DNA of 64,000 bases, taken from positions 806,001-870,000 of the forward strand of contig NZ_JABWDU010000003.1 of the NCBI RefSeq assembly GCF_013371465.1, in the 5' to 3' direction. This DNA comes from Ensifer oleiphilus. Its GTDB lineage: Bacteria; Pseudomonadota; Alphaproteobacteria; Rhizobiales; Rhizobiaceae. The notes below the pieces were generated by a model. That model was not told where the DNA came from. It did not search any database and saw only the letters and a program-made list of their open reading frames with translations. Every line of letters starts with the position of its first letter. The first letter of the stretch is position 1. Shown in pieces: positions 56,205 through 64,000 of the stretch. Both the position numbers and the translations under genes were made by a program.

Positions 56205-57098
56205 TCACGCGGTGGCAGTGCCGCGGGTGACGACGCGGCCGACGAGGGCGATGAGACGATCGAGGAAGAAGCCGACGATCCCGACGTAGATCAGCGCAAC
56301 GATGATGTCGCTGATCAGCGACGAGTTCCACGCATCCCAGATGAAGAAGCCGATGCCGACGCCACCGATCAGCATTTCGGCGGCAACGATGGCGAGCCAC
56401 GAAAGGCCGATGCCGATGCGAAGACCGGTGAAGATGTAAGGGGCCGCCGCCGGCAGCATGATCTTGCCGAAATATTCGAAGGCGTTGAGCCGCAGGACCT
56501 TGGCGACATTCTGGTAGTCCTGCGGAATGTTGCGGATACCGACGGCGGTGTTGATGATGATCGGCCAGATCGCCGTGATGAAGATCACGAAGATCGCCGA
56601 GGGGGTACCATCTTGAAAGGCGGCCAGCGACAGGGGCAACCAGGCAAGCGGCGGCACCGTGCGCAGCACCTGGAAGATCGGATCGAGGCCGCGCATGGCA
56701 AGCTGGCTCTGGCCGACCAGCGCGCCGAGCGCGATGCCAACTAAGGCAGCGAGCGCATAGCCGATGGCCACCCGCTGCAGGCTCGCCGCAATGTGCCAGA
56801 ACAGACCCTGGTCGACGCCCTGGCCGATATAGAAGGGATGGGCGATCAGCTCCCAGCTTTCCTCAAGCACCCGCGTCGGAGCCGGCAGGCTTGAATCGGG
56901 CGCCGAACAGACGATCTGCCAGGCGACAAGGATCAGCGAAAGCGTGACGATGAGCGGTGCGACATTTGCGGCCCCGGCGGCGAACCGTGCCAGCAGCGGA
57001 CGGCCGGTTGCCTGCTTTACCGAGCGGGTAAAGGCAATCACGGGGGCGGCAGGCCGCGGCGCCGACTGGTCCTTGAGTTTGAGGTTGGTGACGGACAT
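56205..57098 (-). CDS. nrtB: nitrate ABC transporter permease
   Basis: This 297-residue permease has about six membrane segments and the family motif GIRNIPQDYQNVAKVLRLNAFEYFGKIMLPAAAPYIF (EAA loop, residues about 205-240; key part NVAKVLRLN). A strong AAGGAGA site precedes ATG 57098; the open frame extends 18 codons further. It lies 63 bp after nrtA and forms the inner-membrane channel for nitrate or nitrite. Confidence 0.92.
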   Translation of the reverse strand: MSVTNLKLKDQSAPRPAAPVIAFTRSVKQATGRPLLARFAAGAANVAPLIVTLSLILVAWQIVCSAPDSSLPAPTRVLEESWELIAHPFYIGQGVDQGLFWHIAASLQRVAIGYALAALVGIALGALVGQSQLAMRGLDPIFQVLRTVPPLAWLPLSLAAFQDGTPSAIFVIFITAIWPIIINTAVGIRNIPQDYQNVAKVLRLNAFEYFGKIMLPAAAPYIFTGLRIGIGLSWLAIVAAEMLIGGVGIGFFIWDAWNSSLISDIIVALIYVGIVGFFLDRLIALVGRVVTRGTATA

Positions 57099-57161
57099 AC
57101 CATTCTCCTTGGAATTCGAAACCGGATGCTGGCGAGCGACGCCCGCCGGCACCGCGATGGC

Positions 57162-58454
57162 TCAGGCGACGCGCGAAATAGAAAGGCTCTTGAGATAGGC
57201 CTGCGGGTCCGCGGGATCGAAAACCTTGCCGTCGAAGAATTTTTCGATGCCGCGCGAGGTCGAGGACGGGATATCGGCAACGCCGAGATCCTTGGCCGCC
57301 TCGCGCCAGATGTCCTCGCGATTGACCTTGGCAACGAGCGCCTTGATATCGGTATCGGGCGCGAACTTGCCCCAGCGGATATTCTCGGTCAGGAACCAGG
57401 CGTCATGGCTCTGGTAGGGGTAGGAGGCGTGGTCGCGCCAGAACTTCATGAGATGGGGACTGGCCTCGACGAGCTTGCCGTTGCCGTAGTCGTATTCACC
57501 CTTCAGCCGGTCGACGATGTCCTTTGGCGGCACGTTGAACCAGCTGCGCTTGCCGACGATCTTCGCCAGCTCTTCCTTGTTGGCCATGTCGTCACACCAT
57601 TGCGCCGCTTCCTGGATCGCCATGGTGAGCGCCTTGGCGGCGCGCGGGCTCTTCTCCACCCAGTCGGCGCGCATGGCGAAGGATTTTTCCGGATGCTCGT
57701 TCCAGATCTCGGCAGTGTTGACGGCGGTATAGCCGATCTTCTGGTTGACGAGCTGCTCGTTCCAGGGCTCGCCGACGCAGAAACAGTCCATGGTGCCGAC
57801 CTTCATGTTGGCGACCATCTGCGGCGGCGGGACGACGATGGTTTCGACATCCGTGTCCGGATCGATGCCGCCGGCGGCGAGCCAGTAGCGCAGCCACAGA
57901 TCATGGGTGCCGCCGGGGAAGGTCATCGCCACCTTGGCCGCAGCGCCTTCCGCTTTCTTCCTGGCAAAGGCTTCCTTCAGCGCAGACGCGTCCAGACCGA
58001 CCTTGAGATCGGCATAGGCGCCACCGACGGAGATCGCCTGCGCATCAAGGTTGAGGCGAGCGAGGATGGCCATCGGCAACGTCTGGTTGTTCTGAGTCAC
58101 CTTGCCGGTCGAAATGAGATAGGGCATCGGCGTCAGGATGTGGGCGCCGTCGATGCCGGCACCGGCCGAACCGAGCACCAGATTGTCACGTGTCGTACCC
58201 CAGGACGCCTGCTTGACGACGTCGACTTCGGTCATGCCGTACTTGTCGAAGAAGCCTTTCTCCTTGGCGATGATCAACGGCGCGGAGTCTGTCAAAGCAA
58301 TGAAGCCGAGTACGGCCTTGGTGGTCTCGGGACCGGCCGATTGCGCAAAGGCGCCAGTCGGGAAGGCCGTCTTGGCGGCACCGAGCAGGGCGGCCGTCGC
58401 TGTGGTTTTCAGCAGGCCGCGGCGGGTCAATCCGCCAGTCGAAAACTTGATCAT
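57162..58454 (-). CDS. nrtA: nitrate-binding periplasmic protein NrtA
   Basis: This 430-residue protein has a Tat-like signal (TRRGLLKTTATAALLG) and the NrtA/NasF fold (GFIALTDSAPLIIAKEKGFF, LRYWLAAGGIDPD, DCFCVGEPWN). It binds nitrate and delivers it to NrtB. GAGGAA upstream supports ATG 58454; an earlier in-frame ATG at 58493 follows the T-run of the leader and is unlikely. It is the first gene of the large assimilation operon. NasS, encoded upstream, is a cytoplasmic relative of it. Confidence 0.93.
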   Translation of the reverse strand: MIKFSTGGLTRRGLLKTTATAALLGAAKTAFPTGAFAQSAGPETTKAVLGFIALTDSAPLIIAKEKGFFDKYGMTEVDVVKQASWGTTRDNLVLGSAGAGIDGAHILTPMPYLISTGKVTQNNQTLPMAILARLNLDAQAISVGGAYADLKVGLDASALKEAFARKKAEGAAAKVAMTFPGGTHDLWLRYWLAAGGIDPDTDVETIVVPPPQMVANMKVGTMDCFCVGEPWNEQLVNQKIGYTAVNTAEIWNEHPEKSFAMRADWVEKSPRAAKALTMAIQEAAQWCDDMANKEELAKIVGKRSWFNVPPKDIVDRLKGEYDYGNGKLVEASPHLMKFWRDHASYPYQSHDAWFLTENIRWGKFAPDTDIKALVAKVNREDIWREAAKDLGVADIPSSTSRGIEKFFDGKVFDPADPQAYLKSLSISRVA

Positions 58455-58635
58455 GCGCAGGTTCCTCTGCTGCTGCCGGCAAAAGCCGGACATAAAAAAA
58501 CGCCGCTTGGTGATTGCGTCCGGGATCAGGAGGAATCCTCGGGAAACAAAAACCGTGCGACGTCAGTGTCTCTGGCAAACGCGATCTGGCGTTTGAACTC
58601 GCTCCAATCGCCGTTGACCGAAGCAATCTCTAAAA
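58455..58635 (-). ncRNA. nrtA leader RNA, probable NasT (ANTAR) antitermination region
   Basis: About 170 bases separate the predicted sigma54 start site (~58626) from nrtA. On the minus strand GGCGATTGG and CAAACGCC pair around an AGCGAG-containing loop (58612-58588), with A and G at loop positions 1 and 4 as ANTAR targets require, although the loop is seven bases by simple pairing. An overlapping stem, CAAACGC/GCGTTTG with a hexaloop (58595-58576), excludes the first. A run of seven Ts lies at 58500-58494. CCGGC/GCCGG follows. NasT-type control is inferred from these and the adjacent nasST genes. Confidence 0.5.
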
Positions 58636-58651
58636 TGCAAAGGTCGTGCCA
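58636..58651 (-). promoter_or_regulatory. sigma54 (RpoN) promoter of the nitrate operon
   Basis: The minus strand reads TGGCACG-ACCT-TTGCA, an exact match to the -24/-12 consensus TGGCACG-N4-TTGCA. It lies about 185 bp upstream of nrtA, giving a start site near 58626. It implies NtrC-type nitrogen control. Confidence 0.85.
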
Positions 58652-58750
58652 GTTCGAATGGCCGCGACATAGATCATTGATATGAAAGGAGAAAAACTCG
58701 ATCGATACGAGTGCACAACAAAATAGCCATTACAGACTCTGCTGAATTAA

Positions 58751-58763
58751 TGTGCGCCGCACA
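58751..58763. promoter_or_regulatory. palindrome upstream of the sigma54 promoter (possible NtrC site)
   Basis: TGTGCG-C-CGCACA is a perfect inverted repeat about 125 bp upstream of the predicted start site, the right distance for an enhancer-binding protein. It resembles, but does not exactly match, NtrC half-sites (TGCAC). Confidence 0.4.
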
Positions 58764-58808
58764 CAACAGGTCTGGCCACTCTGCCCAAACAAGCAGCGCC
58801 GGACGACG

Positions 58809-60104
58809 TCAGTTTTCTGCGTCAAATGCCGATGCGCTGCCTGCGGCGCGGACGGGAAACCCCTCGACATAGGCCTCGATAGCAGTCGGGTCGAAGATAT
58901 GCCCGTCCATGAAGCGGTCGTCGGCAGATGCGCCCTCAATCCCGATGTCGGACCCGATTGGCGTAGCATCATCCCCGAGAGCGAGGCGATAGAGATCCGG
59001 GCGATAGGCAGACGCCGCCGCCGTCATCCCGGCCGGGGTGATCCTCACCTGCCCCCAGCGTGCCATCTGGCTGTAGATCCACAGCGCATGGCCGGAGCGG
59101 GGATAGTTGGCGAAGCCGCGATGGAAGACGAAGTAGTCATCGATGACCCGGCGTTGTCCCTCCGCGTCGATGGTGAACTCGCCGGAAAGCACCCGACGGA
59201 TGATTTCGACCGGGGCGCCGACATAGCGCTGGTCGGCAAGCACGTCGGACAGGCTGTCGCGATTTTGCGGATCGTCGCACCACCGCGCGGCGGCATCGAG
59301 CGCCACGATCAACCGCGAAACGGTCTCCGGATTGGCCTCGGCCCATTCGGGGCGCATGCCGATGACTTTTTCCGGCGCCGACGGCCAGATATCCTGCTTG
59401 GCGGCAACAATCCGGCCGACACCGCGCTCGGACGCGACCATGTTCCAGGGCGCACCGACGCAGAAGCCATCGATCGCGCCGGCGGCGAGCGCATCCGAAG
59501 TCATCGGCGGCGGCACGACCACGAGCTTGACGTCACGATCCGGATCGATGCCGCCGGCGGCCAGCCAGTAGCGGAACTCGTAATTGTGCGAGGAAAATGG
59601 ATAGGTGACACCCAGGGTCGGCGGCGCTTCGCCATGCGACGTCATGCGCCGAAGCACGGTGGCGAGCGCCTGGGTATTGGCAAGCGCGTCACCAATGCCC
59701 CCAAGCCCCCCCTCCTCGACCATCCTGGCATAGAGCCGGTTGGACAGCGTGATGGCGTTGCCCCCGCGCCCGAGCGAGAAGGGCGCGATTGCCGGCGACG
59801 GGTTGGAGCCGAGACCGAGCATGGCCGCGACCGGCATCGGCGAAAGCATATGGGCAATATCGAACTGCCGGAAAGCCAGGCGATCACGAACATTGGCCCA
59901 GGAAACATCCTTGACCAGATCGAGCGTCAGACCTTCCTTGTGGGCGAAGCCGAATTCGCAGGCGACGACGAGCACCGACGCATCGACAAGCGGGATAAAA
60001 CCGGCGCGCAGCGTGCGGGCGCCCTCGCCGCGCAGCTTTTGCGGCGCCGGCAAACCGCGGCCGGTCGAGGCCTGACCACTGCCGATACCGCTGAGATTGG
60101 CCAT
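58809..60104 (-). CDS. nasS: nitrate/nitrite sensor NasS (cytoplasmic NrtA-like)
   Basis: This 431-residue protein is an NrtA paralogue (TLRAGFIPLVDASVLVVACEFGF, LRYW-like FRYWLAAGGIDPD, GFCVGAPWN) without a signal peptide, the hallmark of NasS. NasS binds NasT when nitrate is absent and releases it when nitrate or nitrite is bound. A GGAGTG site supports ATG 60104; the frame extends ten codons further. It lies 55 bp after nasT and before the sigma54-controlled nrtA operon. Confidence 0.9.
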   Translation of the reverse strand: MANLSGIGSGQASTGRGLPAPQKLRGEGARTLRAGFIPLVDASVLVVACEFGFAHKEGLTLDLVKDVSWANVRDRLAFRQFDIAHMLSPMPVAAMLGLGSNPSPAIAPFSLGRGGNAITLSNRLYARMVEEGGLGGIGDALANTQALATVLRRMTSHGEAPPTLGVTYPFSSHNYEFRYWLAAGGIDPDRDVKLVVVPPPMTSDALAAGAIDGFCVGAPWNMVASERGVGRIVAAKQDIWPSAPEKVIGMRPEWAEANPETVSRLIVALDAAARWCDDPQNRDSLSDVLADQRYVGAPVEIIRRVLSGEFTIDAEGQRRVIDDYFVFHRGFANYPRSGHALWIYSQMARWGQVRITPAGMTAAASAYRPDLYRLALGDDATPIGSDIGIEGASADDRFMDGHIFDPTAIEAYVEGFPVRAAGSASAFDAEN

Positions 60105-60159
60105 GACGTTCACTCCACTCACTCCTTGCAGCAAGCCGATATGCGACGCGTCTTTCCCA

Positions 60160-60747
60160 TCACATCAACAGGCCGGCGGCCGTCACCACGCTTTGCGCGA
60201 TTTCCGACATCTTCTTCTTTTCGTTCATCGCCGTCTGGCGCAGTAGGGCGAAGGCTTCTTCTTCGGACAGACCGCGGATCTTCATCAGGATCCCCTTGGC
60301 GCGCTCGACGACCTTGCGCTCCTCGAGCGCGGACCTTGCGTCCGCCAACTCCCTCTGCAGCCGGCTGAAGGCATTGAAGCGACTGACCGCCATGTCGAGG
60401 ATCGGCTTGACGCGCTCCTTCTTCAGGCCGTCGACGATGTAGGCCGATACGCCTGCCTCGACCGCTGCCTCGATCGAGGCCGTGTCCGAGCGATCGACGA
60501 ACATCGCGATCGGCCGCCCGACAGTGCGCGTCAACTGGAAGAGATGCTCCATCATGTCGCGATTGGGGTTTTCGATATCGATGACGATGACATCGGGCCT
60601 GAGGCTGTCGATGATGCGCGCGACGCCCTGCACCTCGTGAATGACGGTAACTTTGCGATGGCCCGCCTCGTGCAATCCTTCCTCGATGATCGAGGCACGG
60701 ATGGCGTTCTCGTCAATGACGAGAATGGTGAGGTCGCGGTTTGTCAT
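60160..60747 (-). CDS. nasT: ANTAR-domain antiterminator NasT
   Basis: This 195-residue protein has an N-terminal pseudo-receiver domain (LTILVIDENAIRASIIEEGL, DVIVIDIENPNRD) and a C-terminal ANTAR RNA-binding domain (EERKVVERAKGILMKIRGLSEEEAFALLRQ in its core, AKGILMK). NasT binds two-hairpin leaders and prevents termination upstream of nitrate assimilation genes when released by NasS. The next gene is nasS and the target leader is very probably that of nrtA. The start is the only sensible ATG. Confidence 0.93.
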   Translation of the reverse strand: MTNRDLTILVIDENAIRASIIEEGLHEAGHRKVTVIHEVQGVARIIDSLRPDVIVIDIENPNRDMMEHLFQLTRTVGRPIAMFVDRSDTASIEAAVEAGVSAYIVDGLKKERVKPILDMAVSRFNAFSRLQRELADARSALEERKVVERAKGILMKIRGLSEEEAFALLRQTAMNEKKKMSEIAQSVVTAAGLLM

Positions 60748-60769
60748 GGCGTAATCATGATGCAGCGCA

Positions 60770-60841
60770 GCAATTTGCGCAACAGATTTGCCTATTTTCT
60801 TGACAAATTTGTCATGGACTAAATTTTAGGCAATTTGCGCA
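60770..60841. promoter_or_regulatory. repeats and palindrome upstream of nasT
   Basis: GCAATTTGCGCA occurs at 60770-60781 and again at 60830-60841, 60 bp apart, flanking a perfect 14-bp palindrome TGACAAATTTGTCA at 60801-60814. The block lies just upstream of nasT and downstream of nnrR. It is probably a control region, but no matching regulator was recognised. Confidence 0.5.
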
Positions 60842-61003
60842 TCCTATTGGCGCCAAGCGGGGTCATCACGAACCAGCGCCAACGGATGGGCGCAATGACG
60901 CCACGTCGCCGACCGGCGGAAACGACCTGCAGAGAACTGCGAGGATTGAATACCAAGCGCCCGGGCACCCGAGCGAAGCGGCTCGACAACCGAAGTGGCA
61001 AAC

Positions 61004-61705
61004 CTAGTTTTTCTCGACCTGTTCGGCCAGCCGCCGCAGCCCGACCAGATCACAGAGCAGCAGCTTCTGCCGTCCTCCCTGCACCAGCCCCCGCCCCTCC
61101 CAGGCGCTGAGAATGCGTGAAACCGTATGTAGGGTTGTGCCGGTCATCTCGGCAATGTCCTGGCGGGAGATCGGGAAATCGATACGCACACCGAGCTCTT
61201 CACGTTTGCCCGCCTGTTCGGCGAGCCGCAGAACCGCGTGCGCGACGCGGCGCTCGACTTCCTCCGTCGACATCTCGCGAATGCGGGTATGCGCCTCGTC
61301 GAGCCGCTGGCCGATCGTGTGCATCGCATTGATGGCCAGATGCGGATTGCTCTCGACGAACATGTTCCAGAGCTCGGTCGGCCAGGCAAGAACCAGGCTT
61401 TCCGTCGCGGTCATCGCCGTGCCGGGGTAGTCGCTGCGCTGCAGCGCACGGGCAAAGCCGAACAGATCGCCCGGATTGACGACCCGCACGATGATCTGCT
61501 GGCCGTCACGGGTGACCTGGGTGACCTTAAGGCGCCCGTGCAACAGCAGGTAAAACGAGTCCGCCGCGGCTCCCTGTTCGAACACGGCCTCGTTCTGAGG
61601 CACGCGCCGTACCGTCGCATGCGCAAGAAGCTTGTCCAGCTCCTGGTCGCTCATCTTCTGAAACAGCGGGAGGGATTTGACGAGTGTTCGGTCCAGTGCA
61701 GCCAC
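61004..61705 (-). CDS. nnrR: Crp/Fnr-family nitric-oxide-responsive regulator NnrR
   Basis: This 233-residue protein has a cyclic-nucleotide-like sensor domain and a C-terminal HTH (SRQDIAEMTGTTLHTVSRILSAWEGRGLV). It has a single cysteine, so it cannot bind an FNR-type [4Fe-4S] cluster. This, with its position beside nirV and nirK, fits NnrR, which activates nitrite and NO reductase genes when NO is present. Other Crp/Fnr types are possible but less likely. It starts at 61705 with the typical MAALDRTLVKSLPLF. Confidence 0.85.
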   Translation of the reverse strand: MAALDRTLVKSLPLFQKMSDQELDKLLAHATVRRVPQNEAVFEQGAAADSFYLLLHGRLKVTQVTRDGQQIIVRVVNPGDLFGFARALQRSDYPGTAMTATESLVLAWPTELWNMFVESNPHLAINAMHTIGQRLDEAHTRIREMSTEEVERRVAHAVLRLAEQAGKREELGVRIDFPISRQDIAEMTGTTLHTVSRILSAWEGRGLVQGGRQKLLLCDLVGLRRLAEQVEKN

Positions 61706-61788
61706 GTCGTTTCCTGTCTCCTGCGCATCGATTATGCGGGCTGCTATATCACGTGCGATCGGACGGCAGAAGCGGACAGCAATCCGTC

Positions 61789-61807
61789 ATCGCCCCGACG
61801 GGGCGAT
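61789..61807. terminator. hairpin between nirV and nnrR
   Basis: ATCGCCCC-GAC-GGGGCGAT forms a perfect 8-bp stem 18-36 bases past the nirV stop. It likely ends or stabilises the nirK-nirV transcript; no T-run follows on that strand. Confidence 0.5.
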
Positions 61808-61824
61808 AATAAAGGCCTGCGCTG

Positions 61825-62742
61825 TTACACCGCACCAGGAAAACGGCGCTCGAAGGCGTAGAGCATCTTCGCATACCAGCGATCGTCGCGAACCAGCCGG
61901 AAGCCGAGATTGTCCGGCGGCACGCCGACGGCACACCCGCCGCTCTTCGGATCGCGAATAAAGAAGCTCATCGACGCGCGGTGCTTGCCGTCGACGACGT
62001 AGATGCCACAGGCCGGCGCCTCCTTCAGTACCTCGCCGTTCTCGCCGACCGTCACGCGACGGTGACAGGTTTGCGTCCACTCCCAGACGTTGCCGTCGAG
62101 ATCGGCGACGCCGAATTCGTTCTCGCCAAACGTACCTGATGCTTGCGGCATCGGGTTCTTCGACTTCTGCCGGGTGGATTCGCGCTCGTAGTCGGCAAGC
62201 CACCGCAGCGCCGGATTGTCCTTGCTGCCGTCGATGCCGAGCGCATCGTCGGGAAACTTCCTGCCGGCGGCAAAGGCCCATTGCCGATCGGTCGGCAGCC
62301 GCCAGACTTCGCCGGTCTTTTCGGTCAGCCAGGCGGCATAGTTGCTGGCGTCGGTGTAGTTGACTCCGGTCATCGGCGTATCGTTGCCAAGGCTTGCCGC
62401 CGGCTCGCCTTTTTCGCAGGCGCCGGCTTCGACGCAGCGTTGATAGTCCGTACGACTAACCTGGTACTTCATGATCCTGAACGGTTTCGAGAGCGTCGCA
62501 TCGACAAGCGGCGCGTCGACGGCAAAGCCATTCTTGATGAAGTGTCCCTCGGCCCGATACTCCATGCGGCGCGGCTCGATCGTCACCGTCACCGGCGCTT
62601 CGACGCGTGTATCGACCGATGCGTCGAGATCATCCAACAGCCCGACCTTGGCCGAAAGCACCCCGCCGATGGCAAACAGCAGCAGGGCTGGAACGGCAAC
62701 GGAAAACACCGAGACCGAATTCTTGTGACGTCTATCGCGCAT
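61825..62742 (-). CDS. nirV: NirV, FGE-sulfatase-domain protein linked to NirK
   Basis: This 305-residue protein has an N-terminal membrane segment (VFSVAVPALLLFAIGGVLSA) and a formylglycine-generating-enzyme/SUMF1-like domain (FRIMKYQVSRTDYQRCV, PMTGVNYTDASNYAAWLTEKTG in part, WRLPTDRQWAFAA, DLDGNVWEWT, GFRLVRD). NirV is regularly encoded next to nirK; it is thought to help nitrite reductase maturation but its action is unclear. GGGGAAG supports ATG 62742; ATG 62754 is an alternative. It follows nirK by 110 bp. Confidence 0.88.
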   Translation of the reverse strand: MRDRRHKNSVSVFSVAVPALLLFAIGGVLSAKVGLLDDLDASVDTRVEAPVTVTIEPRRMEYRAEGHFIKNGFAVDAPLVDATLSKPFRIMKYQVSRTDYQRCVEAGACEKGEPAASLGNDTPMTGVNYTDASNYAAWLTEKTGEVWRLPTDRQWAFAAGRKFPDDALGIDGSKDNPALRWLADYERESTRQKSKNPMPQASGTFGENEFGVADLDGNVWEWTQTCHRRVTVGENGEVLKEAPACGIYVVDGKHRASMSFFIRDPKSGGCAVGVPPDNLGFRLVRDDRWYAKMLYAFERRFPGAV

Positions 62743-62760
62743 GATCTTCCCCATCTTATG

Positions 62761-62787
62761 GCATGCGCCGGAGGATCCGGCGCATGC
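62761..62787. repeat. perfect 12-bp stem-loop between nirK and nirV
   Basis: GCATGCGCCGGA and its exact inverted copy flank a GGA loop, 66-92 bases past the nirK stop and just before the nirV start. With no T-run it is better seen as an mRNA-processing or stability hairpin setting the nirK:nirV ratio. Confidence 0.55.
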
Positions 62788-62852
62788 GCTTGCCGCTGGC
62801 TGGTGTCGTCCCAAGGCATCTTCGGACGACACGGCCAATTATGGTGCCGCGA

Positions 62853-63998
62853 TTACATCGAAGCCGGCTTGACGACCGAGGTCATCAGATCGTCGTTCCA
62901 CTCGCCGGTGACCTTGAAATGCCCGGCTGCACCGAGTTCAAACGCCTCGATCAGGTTGTGGTTGACGTAGGCGTAGATGCCCGGCTGGCGGAATGTGTAG
63001 AAGGCCGCTCCGGCGGTTCCGCCCGGAATGAACCAGGTTTCCTGGTCGAGCTCCGGCGGGTTGCGGAACTTGCCGGTCGCCCAGACGTAGTCGCCGTGTC
63101 CGCCGATCAGGTGTGGCCGCGTATCGCGGTTGGCCTGCGAATGGATGACGAGCACATGCTCGCCCACGGCCGCCGTCAGCGCCTTCTCGCCGGTGAGCGC
63201 TCCGACCGCGCCATTGAAGACGACGTGGGTCGGCGTCAGCGTGCGCATCGCCTTGACGGTGTCTTCGTAGGCTTCGCCGGGGGTTTCGTATTTCTTGTAG
63301 TTGCCGGCCTCGTCACGCGGGATGTAGAAGTCCTGCTCGCCCACATAGTAGACCTTGTCATAGGTCAGCGGCTGGCCCTTCTCGTCCTTCAGCCCGTCGC
63401 GCGGCAGCACCATGATGGCGCCGTTCATGCCCGAGGTGACGTGCCAGGGCACCATGCCTTCCGGCGCGCAATGGTAGACGAAGACGCCTTGCTTGGTCGC
63501 CTTGAAGCGCAGGGTCGTTTCCTCGCCGGGGTTGACCTGCGTCAGGCCGCCACCGCCCAGCGCACCCGTTGCTGCGTGAAAGTCGATGTTGTGCAGCAGC
63601 GTGTTGGTGGCGGGATTGATCAGCCTGAGTTCGACATAGTCGTTCTCGTGGACAACCATCAGCGGGCCGGGAACCGAGCCGTTGAAGGTCATGGCATGCA
63701 CCTCGGTGCCCTCGCCATCAATGACCAGCTTCTTTTCTTCGATGGTCATGGTGAACTCGACCACACGCGGGCCGGTCTTGGCGACCTGGTCGTGGGCGTG
63801 AACGAAGGGCGGCGCAACGAGGTCGACCTTGACCCGTTCCAGTGTCGCAATGTCGACCGGTGCCGCGCCCGTTGCCGCGGGAGCGGCGGCCGTGGCGGCC
63901 TGGGTCGAGGTCGCCGTCAGGATCGGCGTCAGCGCGCCGGCGAAGGCGGCGCCGGCCAGTATCGTCCGGCGGGTCATCTGCAGCTGTTCTGTCATCAT
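62853..63998 (-). CDS. nirK: copper-containing nitrite reductase (NO-forming) NirK
   Basis: This 381-residue enzyme reduces nitrite to nitric oxide in the periplasm. Type 1 copper ligands are H136, C177, H186 and M191; type 2 copper ligands are H141, H176 and a histidine in VNHNLIEAF; catalytic D139 and a histidine in HLIGGHGD are present. A Tat signal ([16 protein letters not shown]) starts the protein. The start is ATG 63998 or 63995, two to five bases from the window edge, so the promoter and any NnrR box are outside. Length is normal for class I NirK. Confidence 0.95.
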   Translation of the reverse strand: MMTEQLQMTRRTILAGAAFAGALTPILTATSTQAATAAAPAATGAAPVDIATLERVKVDLVAPPFVHAHDQVAKTGPRVVEFTMTIEEKKLVIDGEGTEVHAMTFNGSVPGPLMVVHENDYVELRLINPATNTLLHNIDFHAATGALGGGGLTQVNPGEETTLRFKATKQGVFVYHCAPEGMVPWHVTSGMNGAIMVLPRDGLKDEKGQPLTYDKVYYVGEQDFYIPRDEAGNYKKYETPGEAYEDTVKAMRTLTPTHVVFNGAVGALTGEKALTAAVGEHVLVIHSQANRDTRPHLIGGHGDYVWATGKFRNPPELDQETWFIPGGTAGAAFYTFRQPGIYAYVNHNLIEAFELGAAGHFKVTGEWNDDLMTSVVKPASM

Positions 63999-64000
63999 TG

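Noticed and set aside
58752-60368. A 538-codon plus-strand frame
   Set aside because: It is the antisense shadow of nasS and part of nasT.
60801-60814. FNR/NnrR box in the palindrome upstream of nasT
   Set aside because: TGACAAATTTGTCA does not fit TTGAT-N4-ATCAA or TTGCG-N4-CGCAA spacing.

Overview
The window looks like about 64 kb of a large replicon (chromid or megaplasmid) from an alphaproteobacterium of the Rhizobiaceae, most like Ensifer/Sinorhizobium. This is inferred from high GC, the nrtABC-nirBD-nasA-cysG order, the nnrR-nirV-nirK block, a GTTC-N7-GTTC LexA site, and the density of ABC importers with LysR/AraC/DeoR regulators. No rRNA, tRNA, CRISPR array, transposase or replication origin was found.

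Layout, left to right. (1) 1-5682: aromatic catabolism. catB-catC-catA-benA-benB-benC run leftward and convert benzoate to catechol, muconate and muconolactone. Divergent catR shares an ATAC-N7-GTAT operator with catB. (2) 5781-8551: a two-gene operon, a radical SAM HhH protein and a DUF4130-UdgX fusion, behind a sigma70-type promoter whose -10 lies inside a perfect alphaproteobacterial LexA box. This is probably an SOS-induced, leaderless DNA-repair module. (3) 8727-9477: msrA with an apparent msrB remnant fused to its start. (4) 9541-15176: an Afu/Fbp-type ABC importer led by an inositol-monophosphatase-family gene and divergent from a DeoR regulator, with tandem repeats between them; I infer sugar-phosphate uptake. 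(5) 15562-21382: a 5-aminolevulinate synthase paralogue tightly linked to an RND adaptor and pump. (6) 21502-23694: DUF899, AraC/GyrI-like and DUF1801 genes.

(7) 23684-35725: a coherent D-peptide locus. It holds peptide binding protein, DppB, DppC, an S12 D-aminopeptidase-like hydrolase, an alpha-oxoamine synthase and M55 DppA on one arm, and LysR, DppD, DppF and a D-threonine aldolase/D-serine dehydratase-like enzyme on the other. (8) 35838-41023: MFS transporter, DUF1127 protein, a winged-helix/TPR regulator and a hybrid histidine kinase. (9) 41191-47601: AraC regulator and a CUT1 ABC importer with a xylitol/sorbitol-type dehydrogenase. (10) 47776-48588: DUF4242-class III cyclase.

(11) 48585-60747: assimilatory nitrate system, nasT, nasS, nrtA-nrtB-nrtC-nirB-nirD-nasA-cysG. 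The nrtA leader carries a strong sigma54 promoter match, an upstream palindrome, and overlapping hairpins that fit NasS/NasT antitermination. The cysG methyltransferase domain is cut short. (12) 61004-63998: nnrR, nirV and copper nitrite reductase nirK, so assimilation and denitrification genes are adjacent.

Coordinates given for genes are the chosen start codons, often downstream of the longest open frame. Function calls come from recognisable motifs and gene context only; no database search was possible.
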